Positions 1 through 10,423 of a stretch of DNA of 64,000 nucleotides are shown here, in pieces; position 1 is the stretch's first letter, and the number at the start of each line of letters is the position of its first letter. This DNA is from Enterobacter ludwigii. GTDB lineage: Bacteria; Pseudomonadota; Gammaproteobacteria; Enterobacterales; Enterobacteriaceae. The notes under the pieces are model-generated. The model made no database searches and was not told where the DNA came from. It saw only the letters and a list, made by a program, of their open reading frames with translations. The stretch is from contig CEFQ01000008.1 of assembly GCA_900068845.1 (NCBI GenBank), positions 309,067 through 373,066 on the forward strand. The letters run 5' to 3'. The position numbers were made by a program, and so were the translations under genes.

Positions 1-3000
1 CACCTTCGTGATAAATCACTTTCGCACCCGGCCACGTTTTGGGCAGACGCGGGCGCAGCTGCAGCTTATCGCCGTGGCGCGTGATGCCGAGCAGGCTTTC
101 GATAATTAACTGATAGATCCAGCCTGCTGACCCGGTGTACCACGTCCAGCCGCCGCGGCCTTGGTGGTTCTCGGCGCTGTAAACGTCGGCCGCCATCACG
201 TAAGGCTCCACCTTATAGGTGTCGACATCCGCCGCATTGAGGCTATGATTGATCGGGTTAATCAACGCCAGCAGTTCCCATGCGCGATCGATCTGGCCCA
301 TTTCGGCAAATGCCATAATCGCCCACAGCGCACCATGCGTGTATTGCCCGCCGTTTTCGCGGATGCCGGGCAGGTAACCGCGAATGTAACCGGGATTAGG
401 GCCAACGCCATTGAACGGCGGTGTCAGCAGCTTGATCAGGCCGTTATCACTATCGACCAACTGCTGATCAAGTGCCCGCATCGCGGATGCGCATTTGTCT
501 CGATCGCCCGCAGCGGAAAGGACCGACCAGCTCTGCGCGATGGCATCAATGCGGCACTCGGCGTTTAGATGCGAACCCAGGGTTTCGCCGCTATCAAAGT
601 AGCCACGCAGGAACCATTCACCGTCCCAGGCGAGCTGATTCAGTGCTGTTTTCAGCTGCTCCGCCTGCTGTTCACACCGGCTGGCGGCTTCAGCCTGACC
701 AATGCGTTGTGAGAGGGCGGCAAAACGCGTCAGCACCGTGTAGAGGAAAAAGCCCAGCCAGACGCTCTCGCCTTTACCGGCAATACCGACTTCACTCATG
801 CCATCATTCCAGTCGCCGGAGCCCATCAGCGGCAAACCATGCTCACCGAAAGTCAGGCCATGCTGGATGGCTCGCAAACCATGCTGCCACAGGTTTTCCT
901 GCACCTGACTGACGTTGGGCAGGCTATAAACCGACTCTTCCTCGGCGGCGAGCAACGGCGCGTCAAGGTAAGCCACCGGCTGTTCCAACAGCGTCAGATC
1001 GTCGGTAGCGGTGATGTAGTGGCAAAGTGCAAAGGGCAGCCAGAGATAATCATCCGAGCAGCGGGTGCGTACGCCACGTCCAGCCGGCGGATGCCACCAA
1101 TGTTGCACATCCCCTTCGAGGAACTGGCGAGATGCGCATAGCACCAGCTGATCGCGCAGCAAGTGCGGCGCGGCATGGGTGAGTGACAGCGTATCCTGCA
1201 ACTGATCGCGGAAGCCAAAAGCGCCGCCCGACTGATAATATCCGCTGCGCGCCAGCAAGCGACTCGCCAGCGTTTGGTACAACAGCCAGTTATTCGCCAG
1301 TAAGTTAACCGCTGCATCGGGCGTCTGGATCTCAACTTTGTTGAGCAGGCCGCGCCAGTGATGTTTCACTTTTTCCAGCTGAGCTTCCGCCTGTTCAGTT
1401 GGCAGAAGTTGCTGCATCAGCGTCACCGCCGATGTCGTATCCTCCGCTGCGCCTAGAACAAACACCAGCGTGCGCGTATCGCCGTCAATTAAGGTGGTGA
1501 GGGTTTGCAGAGTCGCACAGGGATCGAGTCCCGCGCCGGTATTGCCCGATAAGCCACGCGCTTGCATCATCGCGGGCCTGCGCGTAGAGCCATTGCGGCC
1601 CAGACACTCAAGACGATTACCGCTGAAGGTAATTTGGTTGCCCGAGGCAGCAAAGAAGGCGGTGCGCTGAGATCCGGCGCTGATATAGGGATTCACCGCC
1701 AGAATCGCGCTGCCATCGTCAACCATTACCGAGGACGTTTGCACATGGCGGGCCGACTGGCTTGCCAGCTCGCCGAGCACCCATTCAACATAACCAGTGA
1801 TGGACATGTAGCGCGTGCGACCCGACACATTGCTTAACTGAATCAGGGTGATTTTTGCCGCGTCTTCACGTGCCACGAAGGTGGTGACGCTGCTGCGAAT
1901 GCCTTGCTCCTGATGGACAAAGCGGCTGTAGCCCATACCATGCTGTGTCAGATAATCGCCGTTGCCCCGTATCGGCAGCGGCATGGGCGACCAGACATCG
2001 CCGCTCTCTTCATCGCGCAGATAAAAGGCTTCGCCCGATGTGTCACTAACCGGATCGTTGTGCCACGGCGTCAAACGGTATTCATGGGCATTTTCATACC
2101 ATGTATACGCCTGACCACTCTCGGAGATGACGCTGCCAAACTGTTTGTTCGCCAGTAAGTTGCTCCAGGGCGCGGGTGTCTGATGCTGTTCGGGCAACAG
2201 AATGTGATATTCACTGCCATCTACGCTGTAGCCGCCGGTGCCATTGAACAATTGCAAGGTGTCAGGCGCGGCCAGGCGAACAGGGGCAGGAAATGCCAAT
2301 TTATGGGGCAGGAAACGGGGAGTCGGCGCAACCGGCTGTGGTTTTAACAGCACCGTCAGCTGATCGGCCAAACTGCCATTGCGTCCTTCCAGCACGACGG
2401 CAGCCACGCAGAGGAGCAGCGTGACATCTTCGGCCGCAAAGTGATCGCTTTGGCGCAGGAAGATGCCACCGGGTTTGTCGGCCAGCACCTGAACTTCGCT
2501 GGATGAGACCATCTTGATAAGCTGATTTTGCAACAGCTGTTGATAGCCGCCTTGCTCGCCGTTAAGGATCACCAGATCCGCCGTTAAGCCTTTCTGGCGC
2601 CAGTATTGATGCGCTTTGATCAGATTGGTCACCAGGCTGAGTTGGGTACCGTTTTCGATGCGCACCAGTACGATCGGCAGATCGCCTGATAGTGAGTGTC
2701 GCCACAGCGACGTTTGTCCCAGGCGATTCTGCTGCAGGCGCTGGCTGTCGCCGCGCATTTCGGGGCTGGCATAAATCACCGCGCTGGCGAGTTGGTTATA
2801 CAAACTGGCATCTTCGGCGAGAATATTCAGCTGGCGCAGCGCCACTTGACTGTGCGAAGCCGCCATTTCAAATACCCGATTGGCGTAGACATTGTTGCGA
2901 TACTTCTCAATTAATCCAAGGCAGGCATCACGCTGCGTGGTTACGCCATACACCAAATCAAGCGTGACGGATTTACCCGGTTTAAGCGCGATTTTCTGGC

Positions 3001-6000
3001 GAATCGACATCAACGGATCGAGCACCGAACCCGCGCTGCCGCTGAGTATGCCGTCCGCGGCAATGGCCTGCGGATGGGCGGCGGTGTTACCCCGGCCAAT
3101 AAACTGCGCCCGGTCAGTTTCATAATGCGTGTCGCGCTCGCTGGTGCCATGAATCAGCAGGGCGTGGAACATCCACACCGGCTGGGTTTTCTCATCACGC
3201 GGGCGGCGATGGGCCAGAATGGCCTCCAGTTCAGTAACGATCTCGGTTTGCACAAACAGATTACTGAACGCCGGATGCGCCATATCGCTGGCGGCAGAAG
3301 CCAGCACCACTTCCGCATAGCTGGTGATATCAATCTCTCGCAGCTGGCGTGAATGATTAGTCAGGACGATGCGGCGAATCTCCACATCATCTTCTGGCGA
3401 AACCACAACCAGAGTGCGCGTGCTAAGTGTTTCCATGCGCGATTCAAACTCCGCGCCGGCATCGGTGAAGCGCGCAATATGCTGGGGGCGCGCGTCGCCG
3501 CTGGGCTGGAACGTCGGGCTAATCAGCTCGCCGGATTGACGATCGCGGATGTAGCAGAAAATACCGTGTTGATTGCTGGTGCCATCGGCGCGCCAGCGGG
3601 TTAACGCCAATCCTTTCCACTGGCTATAACCGGTGCCGGATTGCGTCACCATGACATGATAATTGGCATTCGATAGCAGCTGGACCTGCGGCAGATGCGC
3701 CGCCGAACCGCTGAACTCGCGCAGTTCTGGCGTATCTGAACGCGGCTTGATCTCGCTGGTGTCAACAAATTGACGACGCGGCGTATAAAGCTCAATGTCA
3801 TCCGGCACGCGCTCCTGCAACAGCAAGTAAGAGGACTGAAAGCGTGCGCTAGCCATGAACCGCGCGACCATCGGGGCTTCATGCAGCAGATGCGAAATCG
3901 CCAGAAAACCCATTCCCTGGTGATGCGCCATGTAGGTTTTCACCGCCACAAATTGCTGACCGCGCGCTAACCGATGCGCGGTGAAATCCAGCGCTTCGTA
4001 AAAACCGTATTTGCCGCAGGCACCCAATTTCTTTAGCCTCATCAGATTGTCAGTGGCCTGATGCGGCAGCACCATCAACGCTAACAGCGTGGCGTAGGGC
4101 GCAACCACATGGTCATCATTAAGCCCACGCTTTAGCCCTAACTCCGGCGTTCCGAAGGCTTTGTATTGATAGTTTTGGCTGTCATCGAAAGCTGCGTAGG
4201 CGGATTCTGAGACGCCCCACGGAATCTGCGCGGCATCGCCTGAGGCAATCTGCTGCTTCACCGCAGAGAGCGCCATTTTCTCCAGCAGCGTATCCGGGTA
4301 AACCGGCATCACCAGATGCGGCATCAGATATTCAAACATCGAGCCGCTCCACGACATCACCGCAGGTTTGTTATCCAACTGGGTGAACAATCGGCCTAGC
4401 ACGAACCAGCTTTTTACCGGCAACTGATTGGCGGAGATGGCGTAATAGTGTGTGAGGCGCACTTCGGACGGGAAGAGATCGTAATTGCCTTTGTCGAGCA
4501 CGCCGCTGTCGAGGTTGTAACCGACGCTGAGCAGCGCCGTTTTTTCCACATAGAGAAAGTGGAAGTCCATTTTGGCGTGATCCTCAAGACGTCCATCCAG
4601 CTCCAGCAAGGTCGCCATGCGTTCACGCGCGGCCCACATCACAGAAGCCGCGAGCGGGGAAGGCAAGCCGGGGCGATGGATCGCTAACTCACTCAGCCAC
4701 AGCAAGGAGGGTAAAGCGTCAGGCAGAACATCATCCGGGGTGATCCAGCTGAAATAGCGTGTCCACTCCTGCTGGAAATCGCTGAGCTGGTGGATAAACA
4801 GCTCAAACCATCTCACCTGCAGCGGCGGCATCTTCAGCTGAGCCAGCAGAATTTCACTCAGCGCGATCAGTGAAGCGAGATGATCGGCGATCGTGGCGGG
4901 TGCGGCCTGCTGCAGCGCAGCAAACTGTTCGGCTAACTCATCCCAGCGATCGTGACGCTCAGCGCCCATTTGCGCTTTCGCCAGCAACAAGGTGTCATTC
5001 AGACCGGCCATGATCGCCGGTAAGGCGATCACCGGCAGATGCTTCCACTGCGCAAGTCCCGACTGTAGCGTAGCGAGGTGCGCGGCAAGGTTGCCGCTAT
5101 CGACGGTGGAAACATAGCGCGGATTTAACGGTTTCAGCGTGTAGGTGTCGTACCAGTTGTAGAGATGTCCACGGAAATGCTCCATGCGATCAAGGCTATC
5201 CAGCGTGGCGAGCGTACGGGTGATCACCTGTTTCTGCGTGATGTAGCCAAAATCCCACGCGGTTAAATTAGCCAGCAGTGAAAGGCCGATATTGGTTGGC
5301 GAGGTGCGGTGTGCCACCACCGGCTGCAACACTTCCTGAAAGTTATCCGGCGGTAAGTGGTTATGCTCGGCGGTGACGAAATCATCAAACCACGCCCAGG
5401 TGTGGCGCGCAGTCTGGCGCAAAAATTGCTGCTGCTCGGCGGAGAGCTTTTTCTGACGCGATTGTGCAGGTTTACTCAATTGCCACAGCAGCCACGGCGT
5501 GATCAGCCACAGCAGCGTGACCGGCATAGCCAGGGTAATCAATGCAGGATTAAACAGCGCAGTTAAAAGTGACAGTGCAACGCCCGCCGTCGGATTTATC
5601 CACATTGCCCGGTAAAAATGGCGTAACGAGGGAGTGGGCGACGCACTGCCCGCAGAAGCGCTTTTCCATTCGTTAAGAAACTGTCCGCTCACGTTCAGCC
5701 GCCATAGCGTGATAACAATCGCTTTCAGCGACCAGTAACTTTCGTGCGGCAGTGCCGCCAGCGTTAGCCCAGCACGGCACAGGCGGGTTAAGGCATCTGC
5801 GTACAAGATGTTGAGATGATGTTGCCAGGCGCGTTTCTTACTCTTGCGCAAGCCTTCCATGCTCAGCGCCAACGCGCCGGGTAACAGCAGGAACAGAGTG
5901 ATGCAGCCGAGCCAAAAGAGCGGATTCGCGACCCAACTGAAGGCGAGAAAGAGCAGCAAAAGGAGGGCTGGCGCCACCAGGCTGCGACGCAGGTTATCGA

Positions 6001-8458
6001 ACAATTTCCAGCGCGAGAGCATGCTAAGCGGATTAGCCTGATAGCCACCATCTTCCAGCCGCACCCTTAACTTTAGCCAGTTCAATAGTTGCCAGTCGCC
6101 ACGCACCCAGCGGAAACGCCGCGCGACATCGCTGAGATAGTTATCCGGATAATGTTCATACAGCACCACATTGCTGACCACGCCGGACCGTGCATAACAG
6201 CCTTCGAGCAGATCGTGGCTAAGCACCAGGTTTTCCGGACAAGTATTGCGCGTTGCACGGGTGAACGCCGCCACATCGTAAATGCCTTTGCCGACAAACG
6301 AACCTTCACCAAACAGATCCTGATAGATATCGGAGGATATGGATGAATAGGCGTCGTTGCCTGGCACGCTGCTGGAAAGGCGGGCGTAGCGGCCCTGTCC
6401 AAAGGGCGGGATCTCTTCGGCCAGTCGCGGCTGCAGAATGGCGTAGCCTTCCACCACGCGGTTCAGGCTGTCATCAAACACGGGCGCATTGAGCGGATGC
6501 GCCATGATGCCAATCAGCTTATGCGCGGTTTCGCGCGGCAGAATGGTGTCGGTATCGAGGGTAATGACGTATTTCACCGTGCGCATTTGCGTCTGGCTGG
6601 CGCCGACGATGAGGTTAAACATATCCTCTTCACCCTGCAGCCAGCGATTGAGCGCACGCAGTTTGCCGCGTTTACGTTCATATCCCATCCACACGCCCTG
6701 AGAGGGATTATGTATGCGATTGCGATGCAGCAGAGAAAACAGCACATCTTTATGCGACTTGCTGCTGTAGCGTCGATTGAGCGCCTGAATTTTCAGCACC
6801 GCATAACCGATGATTTCCTCGTCATCCACCTGATGTTCGGCCACGCTGTCAGTGAAATCGGCCAGTAACGCAAAAGTGATGTTGTCCAACGCGTTACCGA
6901 GATAGCTGGTTTCCAGTGAACGCAGCAACGTATCGGTACCTTGTTTGCTGCTGATTAAACAGGGGATCACCACCAGCGTGCGGTCGCCATCCGGTACCGC
7001 AAGCTCGTAATCAAGTCGCGGAAGCGGAACCGGATGGCGGGTGCGGGTTGTCACTTCGCTGAGTAACTGCATGGCAAGCTGGCTGCTGATTAAAATCACT
7101 GCCGGAATGAGTAACAGCCACAGCACCACCGACATGCCCGATTGTTGGGTAAAAAACAGGGTTTCGGCGCTGAAGGCGGTGGTCAGCAAGGTGAGGCTGC
7201 CCAGCCAGGAGAGCAGCGGCGTTTGACTGAGATGATGACGCGCCTGATTCAGCCATGAACGTCGCGGCTGCAGCTGTTGCTCAAGCTGCGCGCGACCTTT
7301 ATCCAGTAGAAAATAACCAATATGCTGCTGGCGCGGCGGCAGTTCAGCCTGACGACTCAATGCCAGCACCTGATTGGCAACGTTCAGCTCATCGAATTCG
7401 CTCTTGCGAGCCAGCTCTTCAACCACATGCCGATATTGATCGCGGCTGTCAAAGTGCATCTGCGGATAGATGCCGGCGGGATCCTGCGCCAGCACCTGGT
7501 CTACCAGACTTAGCGATTCCACCAATTCCTGCCAGTTGATTTCGCCAAGCTGACGCAATCCGGCAATGCTGTTGCTGACAGAGAGCTGACTCAGTGCCAG
7601 ATGCCGGTTAAATTGTTCAATCACGTCAGCAGTGTTACGCCCGGTGTTAAGCAAATGTTGTTCCACCCACGTCAGCGCCAGCGAGTGATTCTGGCCATTC
7701 AGTTTGCGCGCCAGTTCAGCGACAAACGCACCCGAAAGCTGATCGTTTTTGTGCGCCATTTCTGCAATGACCTGAATCACACGGGTGGCATCTTTCGCTG
7801 AATGATGAACGATCTCATTAATCCACGCTTCCGCCTCGCTGCGTTCCTGATGGATCTCAGCAACGCCTTGGGCAATGCGCGCAAGATTATCGAGTAACGC
7901 GAAGCGTAACATGGCAGGAAGCGCCCAAAGCTCGCCCATCAGCAGCGGGGTAACGCGCTGATAGGCGTGAATAAAGGTTGCTAGCACCGCAGATTCTAAG
8001 CGGCCATCGCTATGGCTAATCATCTCATCCGCAATCGCCTGAATACGCAGACAGTGGGCGGGTTCGATTAGTACCGGCAACCCCTGACCAAATTTGGTGG
8101 GCAACAAATGGCGCACCATGCGGATTTGTTCTTCGATAATATAAAAATTATCCAGCAGCCATTCACCTGCCGGTGTTAAATTACGTTTATCACCGGTACT
8201 TAATATTTCGGCACTTTTTATCAGTGCCTGTTCATTTTCAGCCAGTCGCTGCAATAATTTATAGCTTTTTTTAGCACTAGAAAGATGATGGGTTTTGGCT
8301 AATCGCTCTCCGTAATTCTCCATTTGTTGCTCGGAAAAGACATCTGGCCGGTTGGCCTGGTAAATGCCACTTTCATGCATAAACTCAACGCTGCTACGCG
8401 CCGTTACTGGAAGCACACTGCTGTTTGTGATTGTCCCGGTGGGGATTTTATTTTTCAT
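1..8458 (-). CDS. ndvB: cyclic beta-1,2-glucan synthetase (NdvB/ChvB type), 3' end outside window
   Basis: Giant inner-membrane enzyme that polymerises UDP-glucose into periplasmic cyclic beta-1,2-glucan. About 2819 codons are visible as one open frame. In order: an N-terminal helical region; membrane segments near residue 450; a family-2-like glycosyltransferase with a DxD motif (TLDTDT, about residue 634) and RWVRGDWQ; more membrane segments near 850 and 980; a glycoamylase-like domain (about 1300-1530, MAHHQGMG); then two sugar-binding modules and a GH94 phosphorylase-like domain with the acid motif GSGDWNDGM near residue 2549. Family members are about 2850 residues, so only a few dozen C-terminal residues are missing. 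I chose the ATG at 8458 (MKNKIPTG); in-frame ATGs at 8380 and 8323 are alternatives, and no strong ribosome site decides. Many small antisense frames here are shadows. Confidence 0.93.
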   Translation of the reverse strand, partial: MKNKIPTGTITNSSVLPVTARSSVEFMHESGIYQANRPDVFSEQQMENYGERLAKTHHLSSAKKSYKLLQRLAENEQALIKSAEILSTGDKRNLTPAGEWLLDNFYIIEEQIRMVRHLLPTKFGQGLPVLIEPAHCLRIQAIADEMISHSDGRLESAVLATFIHAYQRVTPLLMGELWALPAMLRFALLDNLARIAQGVAEIHQERSEAEAWINEIVHHSAKDATRVIQVIAEMAHKNDQLSGAFVAELARKLNGQNHSLALTWVEQHLLNTGRNTADVIEQFNRHLALSQLSVSNSIAGLRQLGEINWQELVESLSLVDQVLAQDPAGIYPQMHFDSRDQYRHVVEELARKSEFDELNVANQVLALSRQAELPPRQQHIGYFLLDKGRAQLEQQLQPRRSWLNQARHHLSQTPLLSWLGSLTLLTTAFSAETLFFTQQSGMSVVLWLLLIPAVILISSQLAMQLLSEVTTRTRHPVPLPRLDYELAVPDGDRTLVVIPCLISSKQGTDTLLRSLETSYLGNALDNITFALLADFTDSVAEHQVDDEEIIGYAVLKIQALNRRYSSKSHKDVLFSLLHRNRIHNPSQGVWMGYERKRGKLRALNRWLQGEEDMFNLIVGASQTQMRTVKYVITLDTDTILPRETAHKLIGIMAHPLNAPVFDDSLNRVVEGYAILQPRLAEEIPPFGQGRYARLSSSVPGNDAYSSISSDIYQDLFGEGSFVGKGIYDVAAFTRATRNTCPENLVLSHDLLEGCYARSGVVSNVVLYEHYPDNYLSDVARRFRWVRGDWQLLNWLKLRVRLEDGGYQANPLSMLSRWKLFDNLRRSLVAPALLLLLFLAFSWVANPLFWLGCITLFLLLPGALALSMEGLRKSKKRAWQHHLNILYADALTRLCRAGLTLAALPHESYWSLKAIVITLWRLNVSGQFLNEWKSASAGSASPTPSLRHFYRAMWINPTAGVALSLLTALFNPALITLAMPVTLLWLITPWLLWQLSKPAQSRQKKLSAEQQQFLRQTARHTWAWFDDFVTAEHNHLPPDNFQEVLQPVVAHRTSPTNIGLSLLANLTAWDFGYITQKQVITRTLATLDSLDRMEHFRGHLYNWYDTYTLKPLNPRYVSTVDSGNLAAHLATLQSGLAQWKHLPVIALPAIMAGLNDTLLLAKAQMGAERHDRWDELAEQFAALQQAAPATIADHLASLIALSEILLAQLKMPPLQVRWFELFIHQLSDFQQEWTRYFSWITPDDVLPDALPSLLWLSELAIHRPGLPSPLAASVMWAARERMATLLELDGRLEDHAKMDFHFLYVEKTALLSVGYNLDSGVLDKGNYDLFPSEVRLTHYYAISANQLPVKSWFVLGRLFTQLDNKPAVMSWSGSMFEYLMPHLVMPVYPDTLLEKMALSAVKQQIASGDAAQIPWGVSESAYAAFDDSQNYQYKAFGTPELGLKRGLNDDHVVAPYATLLALMVLPHQATDNLMRLKKLGACGKYGFYEALDFTAHRLARGQQFVAVKTYMAHHQGMGFLAISHLLHEAPMVARFMASARFQSSYLLLQERVPDDIELYTPRRQFVDTSEIKPRSDTPELREFSGSAAHLPQVQLLSNANYHVMVTQSGTGYSQWKGLALTRWRADGTSNQHGIFCYIRDRQSGELISPTFQPSGDARPQHIARFTDAGAEFESRMETLSTRTLVVVSPEDDVEIRRIVLTNHSRQLREIDITSYAEVVLASAASDMAHPAFSNLFVQTEIVTELEAILAHRRPRDEKTQPVWMFHALLIHGTSERDTHYETDRAQFIGRGNTAAHPQAIAADGILSGSAGSVLDPLMSIRQKIALKPGKSVTLDLVYGVTTQRDACLGLIEKYRNNVYANRVFEMAASHSQVALRQLNILAEDASLYNQLASAVIYASPEMRGDSQRLQQNRLGQTSLWRHSLSGDLPIVLVRIENGTQLSLVTNLIKAHQYWRQKGLTADLVILNGEQGGYQQLLQNQLIKMVSSSEVQVLADKPGGIFLRQSDHFAAEDVTLLLCVAAVVLEGRNGSLADQLTVLLKPQPVAPTPRFLPHKLAFPAPVRLAAPDTLQLFNGTGGYSVDGSEYHILLPEQHQTPAPWSNLLANKQFGSVISESGQAYTWYENAHEYRLTPWHNDPVSDTSGEAFYLRDEESGDVWSPMPLPIRGNGDYLTQHGMGYSRFVHQEQGIRSSVTTFVAREDAAKITLIQLSNVSGRTRYMSITGYVEWVLGELASQSARHVQTSSVMVDDGSAILAVNPYISAGSQRTAFFAASGNQITFSGNRLECLGRNGSTRRPAMMQARGLSGNTGAGLDPCATLQTLTTLIDGDTRTLVFVLGAAEDTTSAVTLMQQLLPTEQAEAQLEKVKHHWRGLLNKVEIQTPDAAVNLLANNWLLYQTLASRLLARSGYYQSGGAFGFRDQLQDTLSLTHAAPHLLRDQLVLCASRQFLEGDVQHWWHPPAGRGVRTRCSDDYLWLPFALCHYITATDDLTLLEQPVAYLDAPLLAAEEESVYSLPNVSQVQENLWQHGLRAIQHGLTFGEHGLPLMGSGDWNDGMSEVGIAGKGESVWLGFFLYTVLTRFAALSQRIGQAEAASRCEQQAEQLKTALNQLAWDGEWFLRGYFDSGETLGSHLNAECRIDAIAQSWSVLSAAGDRDKCASAMRALDQQLVDSDNGLIKLLTPPFNGVGPNPGYIRGYLPGIRENGGQYTHGALWAIMAFAEMGQIDRAWELLALINPINHSLNAADVDTYKVEPYVMAADVYSAENHQGRGGWTWYTGSAGWIYQLIIESLLGITRHGDKLQLRPRLPKTWPGAKVIYHEG

Positions 8459-8731
8459 AATGGCGTCACAAAAAATCCAATGGATTATAAAGATTCAGAA
8501 CTATCAACAGGAAAGTTGATGGTTATAGAAAGGGCGAGGGAAAATAGCGGTCTTTTCTGAGTATAGCGCCAAATCTATTTAACGGTTGGTTTATAAAATA
8601 AAAGTTAAATGTAAAGTATTTAACTGAACATAATGATGGGCTTGAGTATCTTTAGCATGGTTGTCAAGTGTTAGTGAGCGTGAAAAAAATGAGGTGTGTT
8701 AGAATGAGTTAACTGAAAAAGGAAATAAATC

Positions 8732-8893
8732 ATGAGCTGGCTAAATCAATTTTTAGAAAACTTATCGAGGCGGGAAGTGAAAACGCAGTGTCCAGTGTGT
8801 AAAAAGTTTTGCCCGCAATCATCCCTTAAACAAGCACGTGGCCAGGCGATGTTGTGTCCGCACTGTAAATCATTATTTATTGCTGAGGAGTAA
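8732..8893 (+). CDS. small zinc-ribbon protein (53 aa)
   Basis: A 53-residue protein with two CxxC pairs (CPVC at about residues 20-23 and CPHC at about 42-45), the spacing of a treble-clef or zinc-ribbon fold. It resembles the short YnfU-like zinc-binding proteins of enterobacteria, but I cannot confirm membership. A GGAAA-type ribosome site precedes the ATG. The stop lies four bases before the next gene, so the two are probably co-transcribed. Function unknown; the ligand set suggests a small metal-binding regulator or adaptor. Confidence 0.7.
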   Translation: MSWLNQFLENLSRREVKTQCPVCKKFCPQSSLKQARGQAMLCPHCKSLFIAEE

Positions 8894-8897
8894 GGCC

Positions 8898-9143
8898 ATG
8901 CGCCATATTCTTGAATGGATTGATATTAATGAACAATATCCCGGCTACAAGCAGGAGTGTATAGTGCAGTTTGAAAACGGTGAGGTGCAGGGTGGCTGGC
9001 TTTATGGCGGTCAGTCACGCAGCGGTGAACACATTTTTCTCGAATCGCATGCGGAATATCAGGTGAGTATGGATGTGAGTTTCTGGATGTCACTGCCACC
9101 TGCGCAGGCGGATGAGATAATGCCTTTTCAAGCACCTGCATAA
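8898..9143 (+). CDS. DUF551-like small protein (81 aa)
   Basis: An 81-residue soluble protein. Its start (EWIDINEQYPG) and end (FWMSLPPAQAD) match the bookend pattern of DUF551 proteins, which begin with W-I-x-V-x-E-x-L-P and end with W-M-P-L-P. The ATG at 8898 was preferred to a start at 8838, which would run through the zinc-ribbon gene in another frame; GAGGAG lies just upstream. Likely an operon with the zinc-ribbon gene. DUF551 has no known function and is common in phages and accessory regions. Confidence 0.65.
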   Translation: MRHILEWIDINEQYPGYKQECIVQFENGEVQGGWLYGGQSRSGEHIFLESHAEYQVSMDVSFWMSLPPAQADEIMPFQAPA

Positions 9144-9158
9144 ACATGAATGTTAAAT

Positions 9159-9431
9159 TCATTGCTCAAATTCAATAAAAAAACGCTGCGCTTCAGCTTT
9201 ATTGACAAACTGAAAAGAGAGTGGATGTATTAATTTTCCATCACAATACCAAACATCATTAATACGCTTAAAAACGTCACCTTCATGAAACGATTGATCT
9301 TTATCTAGCCGCATCACCGCATATTTACCGCTGGTGAATGCCACTTCGTACAGTGAAAGTAAACTGAGTGAGGATAAAGTGCGACCATGAATGATTTGGC
9401 AGCACAGTTCAGGTTGGGTGGTTTTTTTCAT
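9159..9431 (-). CDS. hypothetical protein (90 aa)
   Basis: A 90-residue soluble protein, convergent with the DUF551-like gene and separated from it by 15 bases. It has no signal peptide or membrane segment. The N-terminal half holds a CC pair and the sequence IIHGRTLSSLSLLSLYEV; the C-terminal half is rich in aromatic and charged residues and ends FFIEFEQ. A ribosome site (GGAGATG) precedes the start. I do not recognise the family. The frame reads as coding because it is uninterrupted and uses common codons. Confidence 0.6.
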   Translation of the reverse strand: MKKTTQPELCCQIIHGRTLSSLSLLSLYEVAFTSGKYAVMRLDKDQSFHEGDVFKRINDVWYCDGKLIHPLSFQFVNKAEAQRFFIEFEQ

Positions 9432-9621
9432 CTTTTCATCTCCACGGGGTGATTGATTAAGTCTGGCAATAAATAAAATAGTGCGCTGGGTTTATTTTTC
9501 AGGCTTCGCTTGTGAATAAATAAATCTCCACCATGATTAAGTCAGGCTTATGTGCCGTTGTTTTTAAATTCTTTATCACCCACGTTCTTACCCCTCTCAT
9601 AACCTACATAAAGGTAATATT

Positions 9622-10098
9622 ATGACGATTAAAACCCTTCAGGATCTCTTTGTGCATGACTTATCTGATATTTACAGTGCAGAAAAGCAGATTACTAAAG
9701 CGCTGCCGAAAATGATTCGTGCAGCATCGGATCCAAATTTAGTTGCGGCTTTTAAACAGCATCTGGAAGAAACGCGCGGACAAATTGAACGTATCGATCA
9801 ATTGGTAGAGCTTACCGAAGGTGTGCAGATCAAACGCATGAAATGCCATGCGCTTGAAGGGCTGGCGGAAGAGGCGCAGGAAATTATCGATGAAGTTGAA
9901 GAAGGTCCGGTCAGAGACGCAGGATTGATTGGTGCCGCGCAAAAAGTTGAACACTATGAAATTGCCACTTACGGTACCTTGCGTGCCTTAGCGCTGAAGC
10001 TTGATTATCAGGACGCCGCAAAATTATTAGGTGAAACGCTTGAGGAAGAAAAAGCCACTGATGAAAAACTGACGCTGATTGCTGAAGAGCAGGAATAG
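9622..10098 (+). CDS. yciF: ferritin-like YciF/YciE (DUF892) protein
   Basis: A 158-residue all-helical protein of the DUF892 ferritin-like family. The family start (TLQDLFVHDLSDIYSAEKQI) and the ExxH-type ligands (HLEETRGQIERIDQL; QKVEHYEIATYGTL) are present, consistent with a diiron four-helix bundle. In E. coli yciGFE is a sigma-S and osmotic-stress operon, and YciF-like proteins are linked to stress survival. Here yciF stands alone without yciG or yciE. AAAGG is seven bases before the ATG. A long hairpin follows the gene. Physiological role is poorly known; family assignment is firm. Confidence 0.88.
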   Translation: MTIKTLQDLFVHDLSDIYSAEKQITKALPKMIRAASDPNLVAAFKQHLEETRGQIERIDQLVELTEGVQIKRMKCHALEGLAEEAQEIIDEVEEGPVRDAGLIGAAQKVEHYEIATYGTLRALALKLDYQDAAKLLGETLEEEKATDEKLTLIAEEQE

Positions 10099-10145
10099 TT
10101 GTCAGCATAAGTGGTTACCCGCTAATCCTGAACCGAGATTGACAA

Positions 10146-10187
10146 ATTTTTTCAGCACCACAGGTCCAACCTGCGGGCTGAAAAAAT
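10146..10187 (+). terminator. hairpin terminator after yciF
   Basis: Inverted repeat ATTTTTTCAGC (10146-10156) / GCTGAAAAAAT (10177-10187), with a further AGGT/ACCT pairing inside the loop. The A and T tracts on both sides would let it act as a bidirectional intrinsic terminator. Confidence 0.6.
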
Positions 10188-10423
10188 CAGCGCATGTCCC
10201 ACTTCAACGATTGAATGTTGCCAACATCTGATAAAAACGCCTTGTCGGTTGTTTATTTCCCCGAATAATCCTAAGAATAAGTCATGCCTTAACTGACAGA
10301 TTTTTATATCCCTCAAAAAACTCACTCTACAATCTGACACAGATCAACACATGACCTGTTTGAGAAACTTACCCTGCGCTTCGTAAAGAAATGTAAGTTC
10401 CAATCAGCGTTGAGGATATTGCT
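10188..10423. other. intergenic stretch upstream of small exported protein
   Basis: With the terminator, this is a 325-base non-coding gap between yciF and the next gene. It is AT-rich around 10300-10345. Apart from a GAGG ribosome site at about 10411 I see no gene or strong promoter consensus; the short antisense frames are shadows. Confidence 0.4.

Noticed and set aside
161..8560. Many 60-146-codon frames on both strands across the first 8.5 kb
   Set aside because: All are shadows of the single long frame of the cyclic glucan synthetase, which has family motifs throughout.
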